From: Allobosea sp.
Lineage (GTDB): Bacteria; Pseudomonadota; Alphaproteobacteria; Rhizobiales; Beijerinckiaceae
Length of the DNA: 64,000 nt
NCBI RefSeq assembly: GCF_017308015.1
Contig: NZ_JAFKFW010000002.1
Span: 186,001 to 250,000, forward strand
Direction of reading: 5' to 3'
In this document: piece after piece, positions 45,080-55,423 of the stretch
Numbering within the stretch: position 1 is the first letter of the stretch
How the letters are laid out: each line of letters begins with the position of its first letter
Program-made: the position numbers and the translations under genes
Notes under the pieces: generated by a model
Database searches by the model: none
The model's input: the letters and a program-made list of their open reading frames with translations, nothing else
What the model was told of the DNA's origin: nothing

Positions 45080-46450
45080 CTAGCCCGCGCGCGGCGTCCG
45101 CATCGTGACCAGTTCCTCCGCCGCGCTCGGATGCAGCGCGACGGTGCGATCGAAGTCGGCCTTGGTCGCGCCCATCGTCACGGCGATGGCGACCGCCTGG
45201 ACGATCTCCCCGGCATCATGGCCGAGGATATGGACGCCGAGCACCTTGTCCGATTGCGCGTCCACGACGAGCTTCATGTAGATGCGCTCCTGCCGGCCGG
45301 AGATCGTCGCCTTCATCGGACGGAAGCCGGATTCGAAGACGGTGACCCTGTGCCCTGCCGCTATCGCCTGCGCCTCCGACAGGCCGACGGTGCCGATCTC
45401 CGGCGTCGTGAAGACGGCTGAAGCGATGGTGGCGTGGTCGACCGTCCATCTCCGGCTGCCGAAGGTCGAGTCGGAGAAGGCATGCCCCTCGCGGATCGCG
45501 ACCGGCGTCAGGTTGACCCGGTTGGTCACGTCGCCGACGGCATGGATCGAAGGTACGCTGCTGGCTGATGCGGCATCCACCCTGATCTCGCCGAAGGAGC
45601 CGAGGGCGACGCCGGCCTGCTCCAGACCGAGCCCTTTCGTGTTCGGCCGGCGGCCCGTGGCGACGAGGACGACATCGGCGTCGATCGGGTCACCCTTTGC
45701 GCAATGGGCGCGACGGGAACCATCCGGCAGTTCCTCGATGCGTTCGATCGTGCAGCCCAGCCTCAGGGTGATGCCGGCATGGAGAAGCGCATCGCGCAGG
45801 CGGTTTCGGATATCCTCGTCGAAGCCGCGCAGGACATTGTCGCCCCGGTGCAGCACGGTCACCGCAACGCCGAGCCGGGCGAAGAGACTGGCGAACTCCA
45901 GCGCGATATAACCGCCGCCGACCACGAGCAGGCGCTTCGGCAGCACTGGCAGGTGGAAGATTTCGTTCGAGGAGATGCCGAGCTCACCACCCGGGATCGG
46001 CGGGTCGAAGGACGGCCAGCCGCCGGTTGCGACGAGGATGTGGCGGGCGTGGATCAGCTCGCCGCTCTTCGTCAGCCGGACCTGATGCGGCCCTTCGACG
46101 ACGGCGCGCTCCTCGCGGATTGCGACCCTCGCGCCCTCCAGGCCCTTGCGATAGAGGCCGGAGAGACGGGTGACCTCGTTCGCCACCGCATCGCGCAGGG
46201 TCGGCCAGTCGAAGACCGGCGCCTGAGGCAACGTCCAGCCGAAACCGGCGGCGTCCTCGAAGTCCTCGGCGAAGCGGCTGGCATAGACGAAGAGCTTCTT
46301 GGGCACGCAGCCGCGGATCACGCAAGTGCCACCGATCCTGTCCTCCTCGGCGATCATGACGCGAGCGCCGTGGCTGGCCGCGATGCGCGCCGCGCGCGTG
46401 CCGCCCGAACCCGCACCGATGACGAACAGGTCGACGTCGAAATCAGCCAT
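45080..46450 (-). CDS. gor: Glutathione-disulfide reductase
   Basis: A 456-residue FAD- and NADPH-dependent reductase from ATG at 46450; the frame upstream belongs to the overlapping ligase-like gene. It has G-A-G-S-G-G for FAD, the redox-active disulfide G-G-T-C-V-I-R-G-C-V-P-K-K near residues 39-51, G-G-G-Y-I-A-L-E-F-A for NADPH, A-T-G-R-R-P-N and the C-terminal H-P-S-A-A-E-E-L-V-T-M-R. It keeps glutathione reduced and fits the Atm1-type exporter elsewhere in the window. It overlaps the upstream ligase-like gene by eight bases. Confidence 0.94.
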   Translation of the reverse strand: MADFDVDLFVIGAGSGGTRAARIAASHGARVMIAEEDRIGGTCVIRGCVPKKLFVYASRFAEDFEDAAGFGWTLPQAPVFDWPTLRDAVANEVTRLSGLYRKGLEGARVAIREERAVVEGPHQVRLTKSGELIHARHILVATGGWPSFDPPIPGGELGISSNEIFHLPVLPKRLLVVGGGYIALEFASLFARLGVAVTVLHRGDNVLRGFDEDIRNRLRDALLHAGITLRLGCTIERIEELPDGSRRAHCAKGDPIDADVVLVATGRRPNTKGLGLEQAGVALGSFGEIRVDAASASSVPSIHAVGDVTNRVNLTPVAIREGHAFSDSTFGSRRWTVDHATIASAVFTTPEIGTVGLSEAQAIAAGHRVTVFESGFRPMKATISGRQERIYMKLVVDAQSDKVLGVHILGHDAGEIVQAVAIAVTMGATKADFDRTVALHPSAAEELVTMRTPRAG

Positions 46451-47714
46451 GGTCTTCTCCAAGGGGCGCTGCCGGGCCCGGACCGAACCAGAGAACCGCC
46501 GCCCCCAGGACCGCAATCCACCAGCCCTGCCAGGCTCCGTGCCCGACGGCGGAAATCGCGAAAGCGCCGGCGAACAGCGCGAGGCGGGGCGCCATCTCGC
46601 GCGACGGCAGGCGGCGCAACCGAGCCAGCAGGAAGAGGCCGGCAAGCACGAGGATGCCTGCTCCGACCGCTCCGGTCTCGGCCCAGGCCTGCAGGGGCAT
46701 GTCGTGCGGATGGCTCGCGGCCAGAAGCGGACGATGCGCGGGCGAGACCTCCGCCGCCACCGGATGCTCGTGCATGGTGGCCGAAGTCCCGAAGCCGGCG
46801 CCGACAATCGGTCGTGCCCGCGCGACCTCGCCGAAGCTCTGCCAGATATCGATACGGGCCTGCCCGGTCATCACGGCGAACCGGTTCAGGATAAGCGAAG
46901 GCAGCCAGTTCTGCGCGGCGACGCCGAGCACAGGCGCCACCGCCATGGCGAGGAGGAAGGCGCAGCCCGCAGCCGTCAGCGTCAGACGCGGCCAGAGCGC
47001 CGACAGCCCCCAGCAGATGGCGCAAACGGCAACGCCGAGCCGCGCCGAGGCACTTTCCGAGCGCAATGCCAGTGCGGCCACGGCAAGGGCGAGAACGACC
47101 GCCAGAATGCGATCGGACCGGCGCGCGCCGGGCTGATTCCACAGTCCATGGATCGTCGGCACGGCCAGCACGAGCGCGGTGATCGCCGGGCGGTTGAAGA
47201 CGAAGCTCATCAGCTTGCCGACGCCGAGCGCAGCACGCTGCGACAGCCCGGAGGCAAGCTCGAACATCATCAGCAGGCAGGCGAGAATGATCGCGAGCGC
47301 AAGCGCCCGCAGCCACGCAGGTTGCGGCCTGAACCGGCTGGTAGCGGCGATGGCGAGAGCGAAGGCGATGGGCAGCGCGAACTCGCCCCAGGCCCGCAGG
47401 GAGGCCTGTGGCCGATGGCTCCACAGGATCGAGAAGAGCGCCCAGGCCAGAAAGGCGGTCAACGCCAGCCCGAGCGGCGTTGCGAGAAGGCGCAGCATGC
47501 GCCCGATCAGATCGCCTGTCCGGCCGGTGGCAACGACTGCGGCGACGAAGGGGATGACTGCCAGACCGAGCAGAAGTGTCGACGATCGGTTGGCGAGCCA
47601 CATTGCCAGCGGCATCAGCACCATCAGCACGACACCAGCCCCGATCAGCCGCAGCGGCAGCGGCCCGGGGACCGGCGTGGTTTCCTGACGATCGGCGAGA
47701 CGCGTCTGACTCAT
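46443..47714 (-). CDS. O-antigen ligase/polymerase family membrane protein
   Basis: A 423-residue protein with about eleven hydrophobic segments. A large periplasmic loop (residues about 300-345) contains R-I-D-I-W-Q-S-F-G-E-V-A-R-A-R-P-I-V-G-A-G-F-G and S-H-P-H-D-M-P-L-Q-A-W-A-E-T-G. The R...G-x-G-F-G...H-x-x...Q-x-x-x-E-x-G pattern is that of the O-antigen ligase/polymerase (Wzy_C) family. It would attach or polymerise surface polysaccharide. It is cotranscribed with gor (eight-base overlap), an unusual pairing. Confidence 0.85.
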   Translation of the reverse strand: MSQTRLADRQETTPVPGPLPLRLIGAGVVLMVLMPLAMWLANRSSTLLLGLAVIPFVAAVVATGRTGDLIGRMLRLLATPLGLALTAFLAWALFSILWSHRPQASLRAWGEFALPIAFALAIAATSRFRPQPAWLRALALAIILACLLMMFELASGLSQRAALGVGKLMSFVFNRPAITALVLAVPTIHGLWNQPGARRSDRILAVVLALAVAALALRSESASARLGVAVCAICWGLSALWPRLTLTAAGCAFLLAMAVAPVLGVAAQNWLPSLILNRFAVMTGQARIDIWQSFGEVARARPIVGAGFGTSATMHEHPVAAEVSPAHRPLLAASHPHDMPLQAWAETGAVGAGILVLAGLFLLARLRRLPSREMAPRLALFAGAFAISAVGHGAWQGWWIAVLGAAVLWFGPGPAAPLGEDHG

Positions 47715-47938
47715 GGTTTGCGCTTACGCGATCGCAGGAAACGCCGCCAGCGCGTTATCGCGCGAGTGCCCGCAGTCGTAGGATGAAAGGTGTAGATTCT
47801 GCGGCCAACCTGCGCTTAGGCCGAAAATTCTTGACTTCCGATTATGCAATCAGGCGCAATTGACGACCAGCGCGGCGAGGTGCCACAGGCGGAGTGCTTC
47901 AAGAAACCCGCGGGCAAAGCCCGCAAGCGGAGGAATTC

Positions 47939-48904
47939 ATGCTGACATCCATCCTGAAGCGGACGGCCCTGACGGCAGTCGCGCTGGCTGCCCTCTCCAC
48001 CGCCGCGTTCGCACAGCTCAACGAACTGAAGATCATGGCACCCGCCGCCCCCGGCGGCGGCTGGGACGGCACGGCGCGTTCGATGCAGCAGGCGCTGACG
48101 GCAGCCGGCATCGTCAAGAGCGTGCAGGTCAACAACGTGACCGGCGCAGGCGGCACCATCGGCCTCGCGCAATTGATCGGCGCGAAGGGCGCTGGTGACC
48201 AGTTGATGGTCAACGGCTTCGTCATGGTCGGCGCCATCCTCCTCAACAAGTCGCCGGTCAACCTGACCCAGGTGACGCCGATCGCGCGCCTCACCGCCGA
48301 GGCCGAGGTCATCGTCGTGCCGACGGAATCGCCGCTCAAGACCGCCAAGGATCTCGCCGAGCGCCTGAAAGCCGACCCGGCCAAAGTGACATGGGCCGGC
48401 GGCTCCGCCGGCGGCACGGACCACATCCTCGCCGCGCTGTTCGCCAAGGCGGTCGGCGCCGACGCCAAGAAGATCAACTACATTCCATTCTCCGGCGGCG
48501 GCGAGGCCCTGGCGGCGATGCTGGGCGGGCGCGTCACGGCCGGCGTCTCCGGCTATGGCGAGTTCGAGGGCCAGATCAAGGCCGGCAAGCTGCGCGTGCT
48601 CGCGGTTTCCTCGCCCAAGCGCCTCGAGAACGCCCCGGATGCGCCGACGCTGAAGGAGCAGGGCATCGATCTCGAGCTGTTGAACTGGCGCTCGGTCGTG
48701 GCGCCTCCCGGCCTCTCCGCCGAACAGACCAAGGCCCTGACCGACACGGTCGAGAAGATGGCCAAGTCGAAGGAGTGGCAGGAAATCCTCAAGGCCCGCG
48801 GATGGGACGATTCCTTCCTCGCCGGCGCCGCGTTCGACACCTTCCTGAAGGCCGAGATCGAGCGCGTCTCCAAGGTCATGGTCGATGTCGGCCTGGTGAA
48901 GTAA
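47939..48904 (+). CDS. tctC: Tricarboxylate transport binding protein, TctC-like
   Basis: A 321-residue exported protein from ATG 47939 with GGAGG just upstream. A signal peptide ends A-A-F-A-Q. The mature start [14 protein letters not shown] is the family's substrate-loop signature. [22 protein letters not shown] and [12 protein letters not shown] follow. It captures a carboxylate in the periplasm for the TctAB permease encoded next. Confidence 0.94.
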   Translation: MLTSILKRTALTAVALAALSTAAFAQLNELKIMAPAAPGGGWDGTARSMQQALTAAGIVKSVQVNNVTGAGGTIGLAQLIGAKGAGDQLMVNGFVMVGAILLNKSPVNLTQVTPIARLTAEAEVIVVPTESPLKTAKDLAERLKADPAKVTWAGGSAGGTDHILAALFAKAVGADAKKINYIPFSGGGEALAAMLGGRVTAGVSGYGEFEGQIKAGKLRVLAVSSPKRLENAPDAPTLKEQGIDLELLNWRSVVAPPGLSAEQTKALTDTVEKMAKSKEWQEILKARGWDDSFLAGAAFDTFLKAEIERVSKVMVDVGLVK

Positions 48905-48927
48905 GCCGATAGCGACGCCAGAATCAG

Positions 48928-48953
48928 AAGGGGCCGGGAAACCGGCCCCTTTT
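48928..48953 (+). terminator. Hairpin between tctC and tctB, likely attenuator
   Basis: AAGGGGCCGG (48928-48937) pairs with CCGGCCCCTT (48942-48951) around a GAAA loop, with TT after it. It would end part of the transcripts after tctC, so that binding protein is made in excess over the permease subunits. Confidence 0.75.
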
Positions 48954-49003
48954 CCAACCGCCAGAAGCGCCTCAAAAGCGCCGGACATGACTGCGGGAAC
49001 GCC

Positions 49004-49483
49004 ATGACCAACGATACGCGCTCGCAAAGCGCCAACAAACCGGCCCTGGTGGTGGGCGTCCTGCTGCTGATTTTCGCCGCCCTCGTCGGCTATGACGCTT
49101 CCCAGCAGACGATCACCTCGACCTACGGCGTCGGACCGACCGCCATGCCCTATGTCGTGGCGGCCGGGCTCGCCATCCTCGGCCTCGCGCATTTCGTGGT
49201 CGCCTTCCGTGAAGGCCTGCCGCAGCCCGAGGACGCCGACAGCAACGCCCTGCTCTGGATCGCCGGCGGACTGGTCTTCCTGATCGCCTGCATCGGGCTG
49301 GGCGGCGGCTTCATCATCGCCATCACCGTGGTCTTCGCCTGCACCGCCCGCGGCATGGGCCGCCAGGCCCTGGCTGTCGACGCCGCGATCGGCTTCGTGC
49401 TCGGCCTCGTCATCTACCTCGTCTTCGCCAAGGTCCTGACGCTGATCCTGCCGTCGGGCCCGCTCGAGCGCCTGTTCCTCTGA
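49004..49483 (+). CDS. tctB: Tricarboxylate transporter small permease subunit, TctB-like
   Basis: A 159-residue protein with four hydrophobic segments. The features are those of Tct[17 protein letters not shown] near residue 40, [10 protein letters not shown] near 85, F-I-I-A-I-T-V-V-F near 105 and the C-terminal [11 protein letters not shown]. It lies 100 bases after tctC and 13 bases before tctA. Confidence 0.9.
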   Translation: MTNDTRSQSANKPALVVGVLLLIFAALVGYDASQQTITSTYGVGPTAMPYVVAAGLAILGLAHFVVAFREGLPQPEDADSNALLWIAGGLVFLIACIGLGGGFIIAITVVFACTARGMGRQALAVDAAIGFVLGLVIYLVFAKVLTLILPSGPLERLFL

Positions 49484-49496
49484 GGAGAGCCAGACC

Positions 49497-50996
49497 ATGG
49501 ATACCCTGCTCTCCCTGATCAACGGCTTCGGCGTCGCCTTCGAGCCCGCCAAGCTCATGTTCTGCCTGATCGGCGTCTTCCTCGGCACCGCCGTCGGCGT
49601 GCTGCCCGGCATCGGACCGGCGTTGACCGTCGCGCTCCTGCTGCCGGTGACATTCAAGCTCGATCCGGCCGGATCGCTCATCATGTTCGCCGGCATCTAC
49701 TATGGCGGCATGTATGGCGGCTCGACCACCGCGATCCTGCTCAACGCACCCGGCGAAAGCGCTTCGCTCGCCACCGCGCTCGAAGGCTCGAAGATGGCCA
49801 AGGCCGGCCGTGGCGGCCCGGCACTCGCGACCTCGGCGATCGGCTCCTTCGTGGCCGGCCTGATCGCGACGATCGGGCTTGCCTTCCTCGCGCCCCTGCT
49901 GGTCGAGCTCGCGGTGAAGTTCGGCCCCTGGGATTATTTCGCGCTGATGATCGTCGCCTTCGTCACGGTCTCCGCAACCTTCGGCGACTCGCCTCTGCGC
50001 GGCCTGACCAGTCTGTTCATCGGCATCGCGCTCGGCCTGATCGGCATCGACAAGCTGACCGGCCAGGCACGTCTGACCTTCGGCGTACCGGAACTGCTGA
50101 ACGGCGTCGAGGTCACAACGCTGGCCGTCGGCCTGTTCGCGGTGGGCGAGGCCTTCTACGTCGCCTCCAAGCGCTTCCGCGACCCCGAGGAGATCATTCC
50201 GATAAAGGGCTCGCTTTGGATGACCAAGGAGGACTGGAAGCGTTCCTGGGCCCCCTGGCTGCGCGGCACCGCCTTCGGCTTCCCGATCGGCGCCCTGCCC
50301 GCCGGCGGCGCCGAGGTGCCGACCTTCCTGAGCTATTCGACCGAACGGAAGCTCTGCAAATATCCGGACGAATTCGGCAAGGGCGCGATCGAGGGCGTTG
50401 CCGGGCCCGAAGCGGCCAACAACGCCTCCGCGGCCGGCACGCTGGTACCGCTGCTCACGCTCGGCCTGCCGACCTCGGCGACGGCGGCAATCATGCTCGC
50501 CGGTTTCCAGCAATACGGGCTCAATCCCGGCCCTCTGCTCTTTGCCGAAAAGCCCGACCTGGTCTGGGGCCTGATCGCCTCTCTCTTCATCGCCAATGTC
50601 ATGCTGGTGATCCTGAACCTGCCGCTGATCGGGCTCTGGGTCCGGCTGCTGGCGATCCCGCAACCCTGGCTCTATGCTGGCATCCTCGTCTTCGCGACGA
50701 TGGGCACGCTGGCGGTCAACGGCTCACCGGTCGAGCTCGGCATGCTCTTCCTGTTCGGCTTCATGGGCTATCTGATGCGCCGCTACGACTACCCGGTGGC
50801 GCCGATGGTGGTCGGGCTCATCCTCGGCCCGATGGCGGAGGCGCAATTGCGGCGCGCGCTGCAGATCAGCCTGGGCGATCCGATGATCCTGCTGGAGAAC
50901 CCGATCTCGGCGACGCTGCTCGGCATCGCCTTCCTCGCGCTGGTCGCTCCGTTCGTGATGAAGGGCCTGAACCGCTTCAAGGCCGCCGAAGATTGA
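49497..50996 (+). CDS. tctA: Tricarboxylate transporter large permease subunit, TctA-like
   Basis: A 499-residue protein with about twelve hydrophobic segments. It contains the TctA hallmarks G-V-L-P-G-I-G-P near residue 38 and [17 protein letters not shown] near 64, and [16 protein letters not shown] near 265. [15 protein letters not shown] follows. The proton- or sodium-driven uptake of citrate-like substrates is known for the family. Its end overlaps the convergent SDR gene by 20 bases. Confidence 0.94.
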   Translation: MDTLLSLINGFGVAFEPAKLMFCLIGVFLGTAVGVLPGIGPALTVALLLPVTFKLDPAGSLIMFAGIYYGGMYGGSTTAILLNAPGESASLATALEGSKMAKAGRGGPALATSAIGSFVAGLIATIGLAFLAPLLVELAVKFGPWDYFALMIVAFVTVSATFGDSPLRGLTSLFIGIALGLIGIDKLTGQARLTFGVPELLNGVEVTTLAVGLFAVGEAFYVASKRFRDPEEIIPIKGSLWMTKEDWKRSWAPWLRGTAFGFPIGALPAGGAEVPTFLSYSTERKLCKYPDEFGKGAIEGVAGPEAANNASAAGTLVPLLTLGLPTSATAAIMLAGFQQYGLNPGPLLFAEKPDLVWGLIASLFIANVMLVILNLPLIGLWVRLLAIPQPWLYAGILVFATMGTLAVNGSPVELGMLFLFGFMGYLMRRYDYPVAPMVVGLILGPMAEAQLRRALQISLGDPMILLENPISATLLGIAFLALVAPFVMKGLNRFKAAED

Positions 50997-52020
50997 CAAG
51001 ACCGAGCCGGATGAGGCTTTCTCCCGTCGCGGCGAGAGCCTCATCCGCCGGGCGCGGTTGCCAGCCGAGCATGGCCTGCGCCTTGGCGCTCGTCGCATTC
51101 TTGCTGCGGCCGAGTTCGGCCGTCGCAGCCTGACGCGCGGTGGTGCTGAAGCGCGCGGCCAGGCGCACCAGCCAGTCCGGCAGCACGCGCGTCGACACCC
51201 GCGCTGCATTCTCTCCGAGCCCGTCCTTCAGCGCCTGGGCAATCGCCTGCATCGTCATGAAATCGCCGGCCGTGGCCAGAAAACGTTCGCCCGCGGCAGC
51301 AGCATCGGTCATGGCGCGCAGGTGCAGGTCGGCGACATCGCGCACGTCGACGACGCCGAACATCAGCCGTGGCACCGCCCACAATCTTCCGTCCAGCATG
51401 GCCCTGACCAGCAGGATCGAGGGCGAGAGGTCAGGCCCGAGCAGCGGACCGAAGATGCCGACGGGATTGACGACCGCAAGCTCCAGTCCCCGCCCTTCGC
51501 CATCAACGAAATCCCAGGCGGCCCGTTCAGCCAATGTCTTGGATTTCGGATAGGCGGCGAGTTCGGGCGCCGCGACGTTCGTCCAGTCGCGCTCGTCATA
51601 GGGCCGCTTTACCGCCCGGCCATAGCCGATCGCCGCGAAGGACGAGGTCAGGACGGCACGCCTCGCCCCGGCCCGCTGCGCGGCGCGCAGGACGCGCAGC
51701 GTGCCTTCGCGCGCAGGACGGATCAGCTCGTCCTCATCCTTCGGCTCGGCAGCGGCCACCGGCGAAGCGACATGCAGGACATAGGTGCAGCCGGAGGCGG
51801 CTTCAGCCCAGCCCTCGTCGCGCAGCAGATCGGCAACGGCGACCTGCAAACGGCTGCCGGCATCGATGCCGGCCAGGCGCAAGGCTTCCCTGAGTGGCGC
51901 CTCCCGCCCGGGATCGCGCAGCGTCGTGCGGACATCGTAGCCGGCAGCTAGCAGCGACAGGATGCAATGCCCCGCGAGGAAGCCGGAGCCTCCGGTCACG
52001 AGGACGAGATCGCGGGTCAT
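50977..52020 (-). CDS. NAD(P)-dependent epimerase/dihydroflavonol reductase-like SDR
   Basis: A 347-residue extended SDR from ATG at 52020 with GGAG upstream. It has [11 protein letters not shown] near residues 6-16, V-L-H-V-A-S-P near 80, the catalytic Y-x-x-x-K in A-Y-P-K-S-K-T and S-S near 120, and [13 protein letters not shown]. These are typical of the dihydroflavonol 4-reductase-like family, which in bacteria reduces aldehydes and ketones. Solo gene; not obviously tied to the tct operon. Confidence 0.88.
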   Translation of the reverse strand: MTRDLVLVTGGSGFLAGHCILSLLAAGYDVRTTLRDPGREAPLREALRLAGIDAGSRLQVAVADLLRDEGWAEAASGCTYVLHVASPVAAAEPKDEDELIRPAREGTLRVLRAAQRAGARRAVLTSSFAAIGYGRAVKRPYDERDWTNVAAPELAAYPKSKTLAERAAWDFVDGEGRGLELAVVNPVGIFGPLLGPDLSPSILLVRAMLDGRLWAVPRLMFGVVDVRDVADLHLRAMTDAAAAGERFLATAGDFMTMQAIAQALKDGLGENAARVSTRVLPDWLVRLAARFSTTARQAATAELGRSKNATSAKAQAMLGWQPRPADEALAATGESLIRLGLVNLRRP

Positions 52021-52163
52021 GTCTCTGGCTCCACCGTTCCGCTTCGACCGCCCGGCCATAACGTCCGTTGCAGCCTGATGCCAGAGCGCGGCGGGCCGGG
52101 CAGCACGGTGGGTGAACCATTTCGGCCGGCGCAGGCCGATGAGCCGACCGCCCCGACCTCATC

Positions 52164-52190
52164 AAAAAGGCCGGCGATTGCTCGCCGGCC
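52164..52190 (-). terminator. Intrinsic terminator of the DUF2059 gene
   Basis: On the minus strand, GGCCGGCGA (rc of 52182-52190) pairs with TCGCCGGCC (rc of 52169-52177) around a GCAA loop and runs into TTTTT. It lies 36 bases after the DUF2059 stop. Confidence 0.8.
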
Positions 52191-52225
52191 CCCGGATATT
52201 CCAAAGCGCCGCTACGCCTGCGGTG

Positions 52226-52741
52226 TCACAGCGAATGGCCGCGCTTGCGCATCTCCTGCGAGAAGCGGTCGAACAGATACTGGCTCGTCTGGAGGGTCCA
52301 GGGCTGCAGGACGCTGAAAAGATCGTCCATCGCCTCGCGCCGCAAGGCATTGTAACGCTGCCCCACCGGAGATTTGAAAAAGCCGGCGACCTCCTTGAGA
52401 TCCGCCTCGTTCATCTTCCGGGCGAAAACCTCGGCCGCCGTCTTCGTCATCTCGTCGATGCGCTTGTCGGCTTCCGGCTTCAGCGCGGAGATGACGGCAT
52501 CGGCATCCTTCTTCATCTCAGGCCGGGTTGCGATCAACTCCTGCACGTTCTTCTCGAACTCGCTGTAGATGCCGGTGAACGTCAGCGTGATACCGGTCAG
52601 GTCCGCGACCTCGCGCGCCACCTGGAGATGGCTCGGCGTCAACGCCGGCGCCTGGGCGAAGGCGGGCGCTGCGCAGACAAGCGCCAGACCGATGGCAGCC
52701 CGGGCGAGAGAACGACGGATCATGCGTTGAAACCCCTTCAT
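52226..52741 (-). CDS. DUF2059 exported protein
   Basis: A 171-residue protein with a signal peptide (residues 1-30, A-P-A-F-A-Q). The mature part is helical with the DUF2059 segment M-N-E-A-D-L-K-E-V-A-G-F-F-K-S-P-V-G-Q-R-Y near residues 112-132. It lies close to rpiA in the same orientation. In many alphaproteobacteria this gene follows rpiA, so the linkage is conserved though its role is unknown. Confidence 0.88.
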   Translation of the reverse strand: MKGFQRMIRRSLARAAIGLALVCAAPAFAQAPALTPSHLQVAREVADLTGITLTFTGIYSEFEKNVQELIATRPEMKKDADAVISALKPEADKRIDEMTKTAAEVFARKMNEADLKEVAGFFKSPVGQRYNALRREAMDDLFSVLQPWTLQTSQYLFDRFSQEMRKRGHSL

Positions 52742-52835
52742 CAGCGAACCATCGCCGGAGCGCGCGATTGCGCTATCGACACGACGGACCGGTCATTGTG
52801 GCGCGTTCCTTAGCGTGGATCGCGCCGGAATGGAA

Positions 52836-53537
52836 TTATTCGATCCTACCGATGAGCCTGAGGCCGCCAGCGCCCGCCAGGATGGCTCCGGTCGCCAGCC
52901 CGATGAACAGGCCGTGCTCGACGACGCCCGGCACGATGTTCAGCGCCTGTGCCAGCAGCTCCGGGTGCTCGATCGTACCGAGATGCGCGTCGAGGATGTA
53001 ATGTCCGCCATCGGTGACCAGCGTGGTTCCGTCCGGCTTCCGGCGCAGCGTGAGTTCGCCCGATCCGCCGGAGGCGGCGACGGCTGCGGCTACCGCCCGG
53101 CGCGTCGCTTCCAATCCGAAGGGTACGACCTCGATCGGCAGCGGGAAGCGACCGAGCGTCTGCACCAGCTTGCCGTCATCGGCGATCACGATCATGCGCG
53201 CGGAAGCGGCCGCGACGATCTTCTCGCGCAGCAGCGCCGCACCGCCGCCCTTGATCAGGCGCAATTGCGGATCGACCTCGTCGGCGCCGTCCACGGTGAG
53301 ATCGAGTTCCGGTGTCTCGTCGAGCGTCGACATCGGAATCCCCAATGAAACGGCCTGGGCCTGCGTCGCCTCGGAGGTCGAGACGCAGAGCACATCGAAA
53401 CCGGCAGCCACCTTCACGCCGAGCAGGTCAACGAAATGCTTCGCGGTTGAGCCGGTGCCGAGGCCGAGCCGCATGCCCGGCTGCACCAGCTCGAGGGCGC
53501 GGGCGGCAGCCTGCTTCTTCAGGTCGTCGGCATTCAT
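52836..53537 (-). CDS. rpiA: Ribose-5-phosphate isomerase A
   Basis: A 233-residue protein with all RpiA marks: G-L-G-T-G-S-T-A near residues 26-33, T-V-D-G-A-D-E-V near 82-89, [11 protein letters not shown] near 97-107 and D-G-G-H-Y-I-L-D near 175. The catalytic Glu is in L-R-E-K. It interconverts ribose 5-phosphate and ribulose 5-phosphate. Upstream of the DUF2059 gene. Confidence 0.95.
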   Translation of the reverse strand: MNADDLKKQAAARALELVQPGMRLGLGTGSTAKHFVDLLGVKVAAGFDVLCVSTSEATQAQAVSLGIPMSTLDETPELDLTVDGADEVDPQLRLIKGGGAALLREKIVAAASARMIVIADDGKLVQTLGRFPLPIEVVPFGLEATRRAVAAAVAASGGSGELTLRRKPDGTTLVTDGGHYILDAHLGTIEHPELLAQALNIVPGVVEHGLFIGLATGAILAGAGGLRLIGRIE

Positions 53538-53646
53538 GGGTTTCGTCCGGCTCAGGTTCTGGAAAACGCCTGCCGCCCGGGCCGGACGACGGCGCTCTCC
53601 TGCCCCGGCAAAGCCGACGAGTCCAGCGCGCGCAGGCCTCCCGGCG

Positions 53647-54033
53647 TCATTTCGTCTGCGGCGTGCACACTGTCTTGTCGTCGAAGACGTAGCAGATGCT
53701 CATCTCGCCGGTGCGGATATTGACGCGGAAGATGCCGCCCTCCTTTTCATGGCGGGACGGCATCAGCCCGTAATCGCTGGGCGCCTGTGGGCCGGCTCCC
53801 TCGCCCGAAGGGAAGCAGACGGTCAGACCGACGCCGCCCTCCTTGAGCTGGAACTGGCAGGCCCCGACCTCGCCGGTCGCCTTGTCGATCCTGTAGACCC
53901 TGTTGAGATCGGTCTGCGGCGCGGGCGCAAACTCGAAGGGGCCGGCAGAAGCCGGCCCAGCGCCCGCCATCCCAAGCCCCGCCCCGAGCAGCAACCCTGC
54001 GATTCCAGCCCGTCTTCCCGTGAAATTCGACAT
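53647..54033 (-). CDS. Small exported protein of unknown function
   Basis: A 128-residue protein from ATG at 54033. Long upstream extensions of the frame are antisense to gph. A signal peptide covers about residues 1-30 ([18 protein letters not shown]). The mature part has [17 protein letters not shown] and [14 protein letters not shown], two similar beta hairpins with a Cys in each, so an internal duplication is likely. Family not recognised; it looks like small tachylectin/WD-like periplasmic proteins of the group. Confidence 0.6.
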   Translation of the reverse strand: MSNFTGRRAGIAGLLLGAGLGMAGAGPASAGPFEFAPAPQTDLNRVYRIDKATGEVGACQFQLKEGGVGLTVCFPSGEGAGPQAPSDYGLMPSRHEKEGGIFRVNIRTGEMSICYVFDDKTVCTPQTK

Positions 54034-54189
54034 GATGATCTTCCCTGCCGCCGGCCGCGCGACGAATCGCGCGCACGATACCATCTCGCGCGGCGATTTT
54101 GGGGTGGCCCGCACGCAGGGCTTGCCAGCCCGGCCGCAACGACCTTTAACCGAGTCTCGCCCGACCGAATCACACCGAAGGTTCCGACC

Positions 54190-54888
54190 ATGAGTCTGCC
54201 CCCCATCGTCGTCTTCGATCTCGACGGAACGCTCGCCGAGACGGCTCCGGACATCATGCGGGTCCTCAACCTGATCCTGGTCCGCGAAGGGCTGGCGGCC
54301 CTGCCGCTGGAGCGGGCCCGCGAACTCGTCGGAGCGGGCGTGCGCGTCCTGATCGAGCGCGGCTTCAAGGTCTCCGGCAGGCCGCTCGACCCGGAAACGC
54401 TGGAGCGGCTCTTCCAGGAATTCATGGAGATCTATGCGCAGGATACGGCGGGCAGCAGCCATCTCTTCGACGGCGTGCTGGGGGCGCTCGATGCGCTGGC
54501 CGGCGAAGGCTATGCGCTCGCGGTCTGCACCAACAAGCCGATCCTGCACACGAAGCTGATGCTCGCTCATTTCGGCATCGCCGGCCGCTTCGCGGCGGTC
54601 GCCGGCCGCGACAGCTTCCCCTATTTCAAGCCGGACCCGCGCCATCTGACTCTCACGATCGCGGCGGCCAAGGCCGATCCGGCAAGGGCCGTAATGATCG
54701 GCGATTCCCGCACGGACATCGCAACCGCGCGCGCCGCCGGCATCCCGACGATCTGCGTGCCCTTCGGCTATACGGACGTACCGATCGAGACACTGGAGCC
54801 TGATCTGGTCATCCAGCATTTCGACGAGCTGCACGGGGCCGTCGGCCGCGTGCTCAAATCTCCTCCCCGGACGTCCTTGACGGCATGA
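54190..54888 (+). CDS. gph: Phosphoglycolate phosphatase
   Basis: A 232-residue HAD phosphatase from ATG 54190; the open frame to the left has no protein character. The catalytic F-D-L-D-G-T-L-A-E-T-A-P-D-I is at residues 9-22, motif II C-T-N-K near 117, and motif III/IV K-P-D-P-R-H ... V-M-I-G-D-S-R-T-D near 148-178. The T-A-P-D-I after the nucleophile is typical of Gph. It removes the phosphate from 2-phosphoglycolate. It is divergent from the small exported-protein gene. Confidence 0.9.
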   Translation: MSLPPIVVFDLDGTLAETAPDIMRVLNLILVREGLAALPLERARELVGAGVRVLIERGFKVSGRPLDPETLERLFQEFMEIYAQDTAGSSHLFDGVLGALDALAGEGYALAVCTNKPILHTKLMLAHFGIAGRFAAVAGRDSFPYFKPDPRHLTLTIAAAKADPARAVMIGDSRTDIATARAAGIPTICVPFGYTDVPIETLEPDLVIQHFDELHGAVGRVLKSPPRTSLTA

Positions 54889-54916
54889 GGCGCGCCGACT
54901 AGGAGAGGCCGGGTCC

Positions 54917-54991
54917 GGGCGATTAGCTCAGCGGTAGAGCACTCCCTTCACACGGGAGGGGTCACAGGTTCGATCCCTGTATCGCCCACCA
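54917..54991 (+). tRNA. tRNA-Val (CAC)
   Basis: A 75-base cloverleaf: acceptor GGGCGAT/ATCGCCC, D-arm with TAGCTCAGCGGTAGAG, anticodon stem CTCCC/GGGAG with loop TTCACAC (anticodon CAC), T-arm with GGTTCGATCC, encoded CCA. A TTTTT run follows directly and may end transcription. Confidence 0.97.
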
Positions 54992-55059
54992 TTTTTCCGG
55001 ATTTTCCGACATCGTCGGTCGCGGCAGCGCGCCAAGCCGTGCGGCTTTGAATCGTGGCC

Positions 55060-55266
55060 CTACCCGGCCTTATCCGACGATGCCCGTTCCAGCGTCGCAA
55101 CGACCTCATCGACACTCTCTTTCACGCCGAGAAGGAAATCCTTCCCGAAGGCGATGATCGTGTCCGCCGGCGTTCCCTTGAACTGATAGACCACCGCCAC
55201 CTGCTCGGGATTGACGTAGACGGGTTTTCCATCGGCCGGCGAGGTGAACTTGCAGAGCTTCGGCAT
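55060..55266 (-). CDS. FlbD-like small protein
   Basis: A 68-residue protein with V-N-P-E-Q-V-A-V-V, D-T-I-I-A-F-G-K-D-F and V-K-E-S-V-D-E-V-V-A-T-L-E, the pattern of the FlbD family (small protein coded in some flagellar operons). There are no flagellar genes near, so its role here is open. The start M-P-K-L-C-K-F follows a weak ribosome-binding site. Confidence 0.65.
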   Translation of the reverse strand: MPKLCKFTSPADGKPVYVNPEQVAVVYQFKGTPADTIIAFGKDFLLGVKESVDEVVATLERASSDKAG

Positions 55267-55423
55267 GATCGTTTGCGGTCCTGTGCTGTGGGCATCCTGT
55301 CGAGGAGCGCGAACGCTATCAGCGCGCTTCCGTACAGCTCCAGTACCCGCCGTTCATCGAGAGCGCAAAAGGGCCATCGGCCTATCGCCCGCCGCGAGAA
55401 GAAGCCCTGGAAGCTGATATCCC

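Noticed and set aside
49410-50663. 417-codon minus-strand frame opposite tctA
   Set aside because: Antisense to a clear permease gene; composition (Arg, Gln, Gly, Asp) is that of a mirrored membrane protein.
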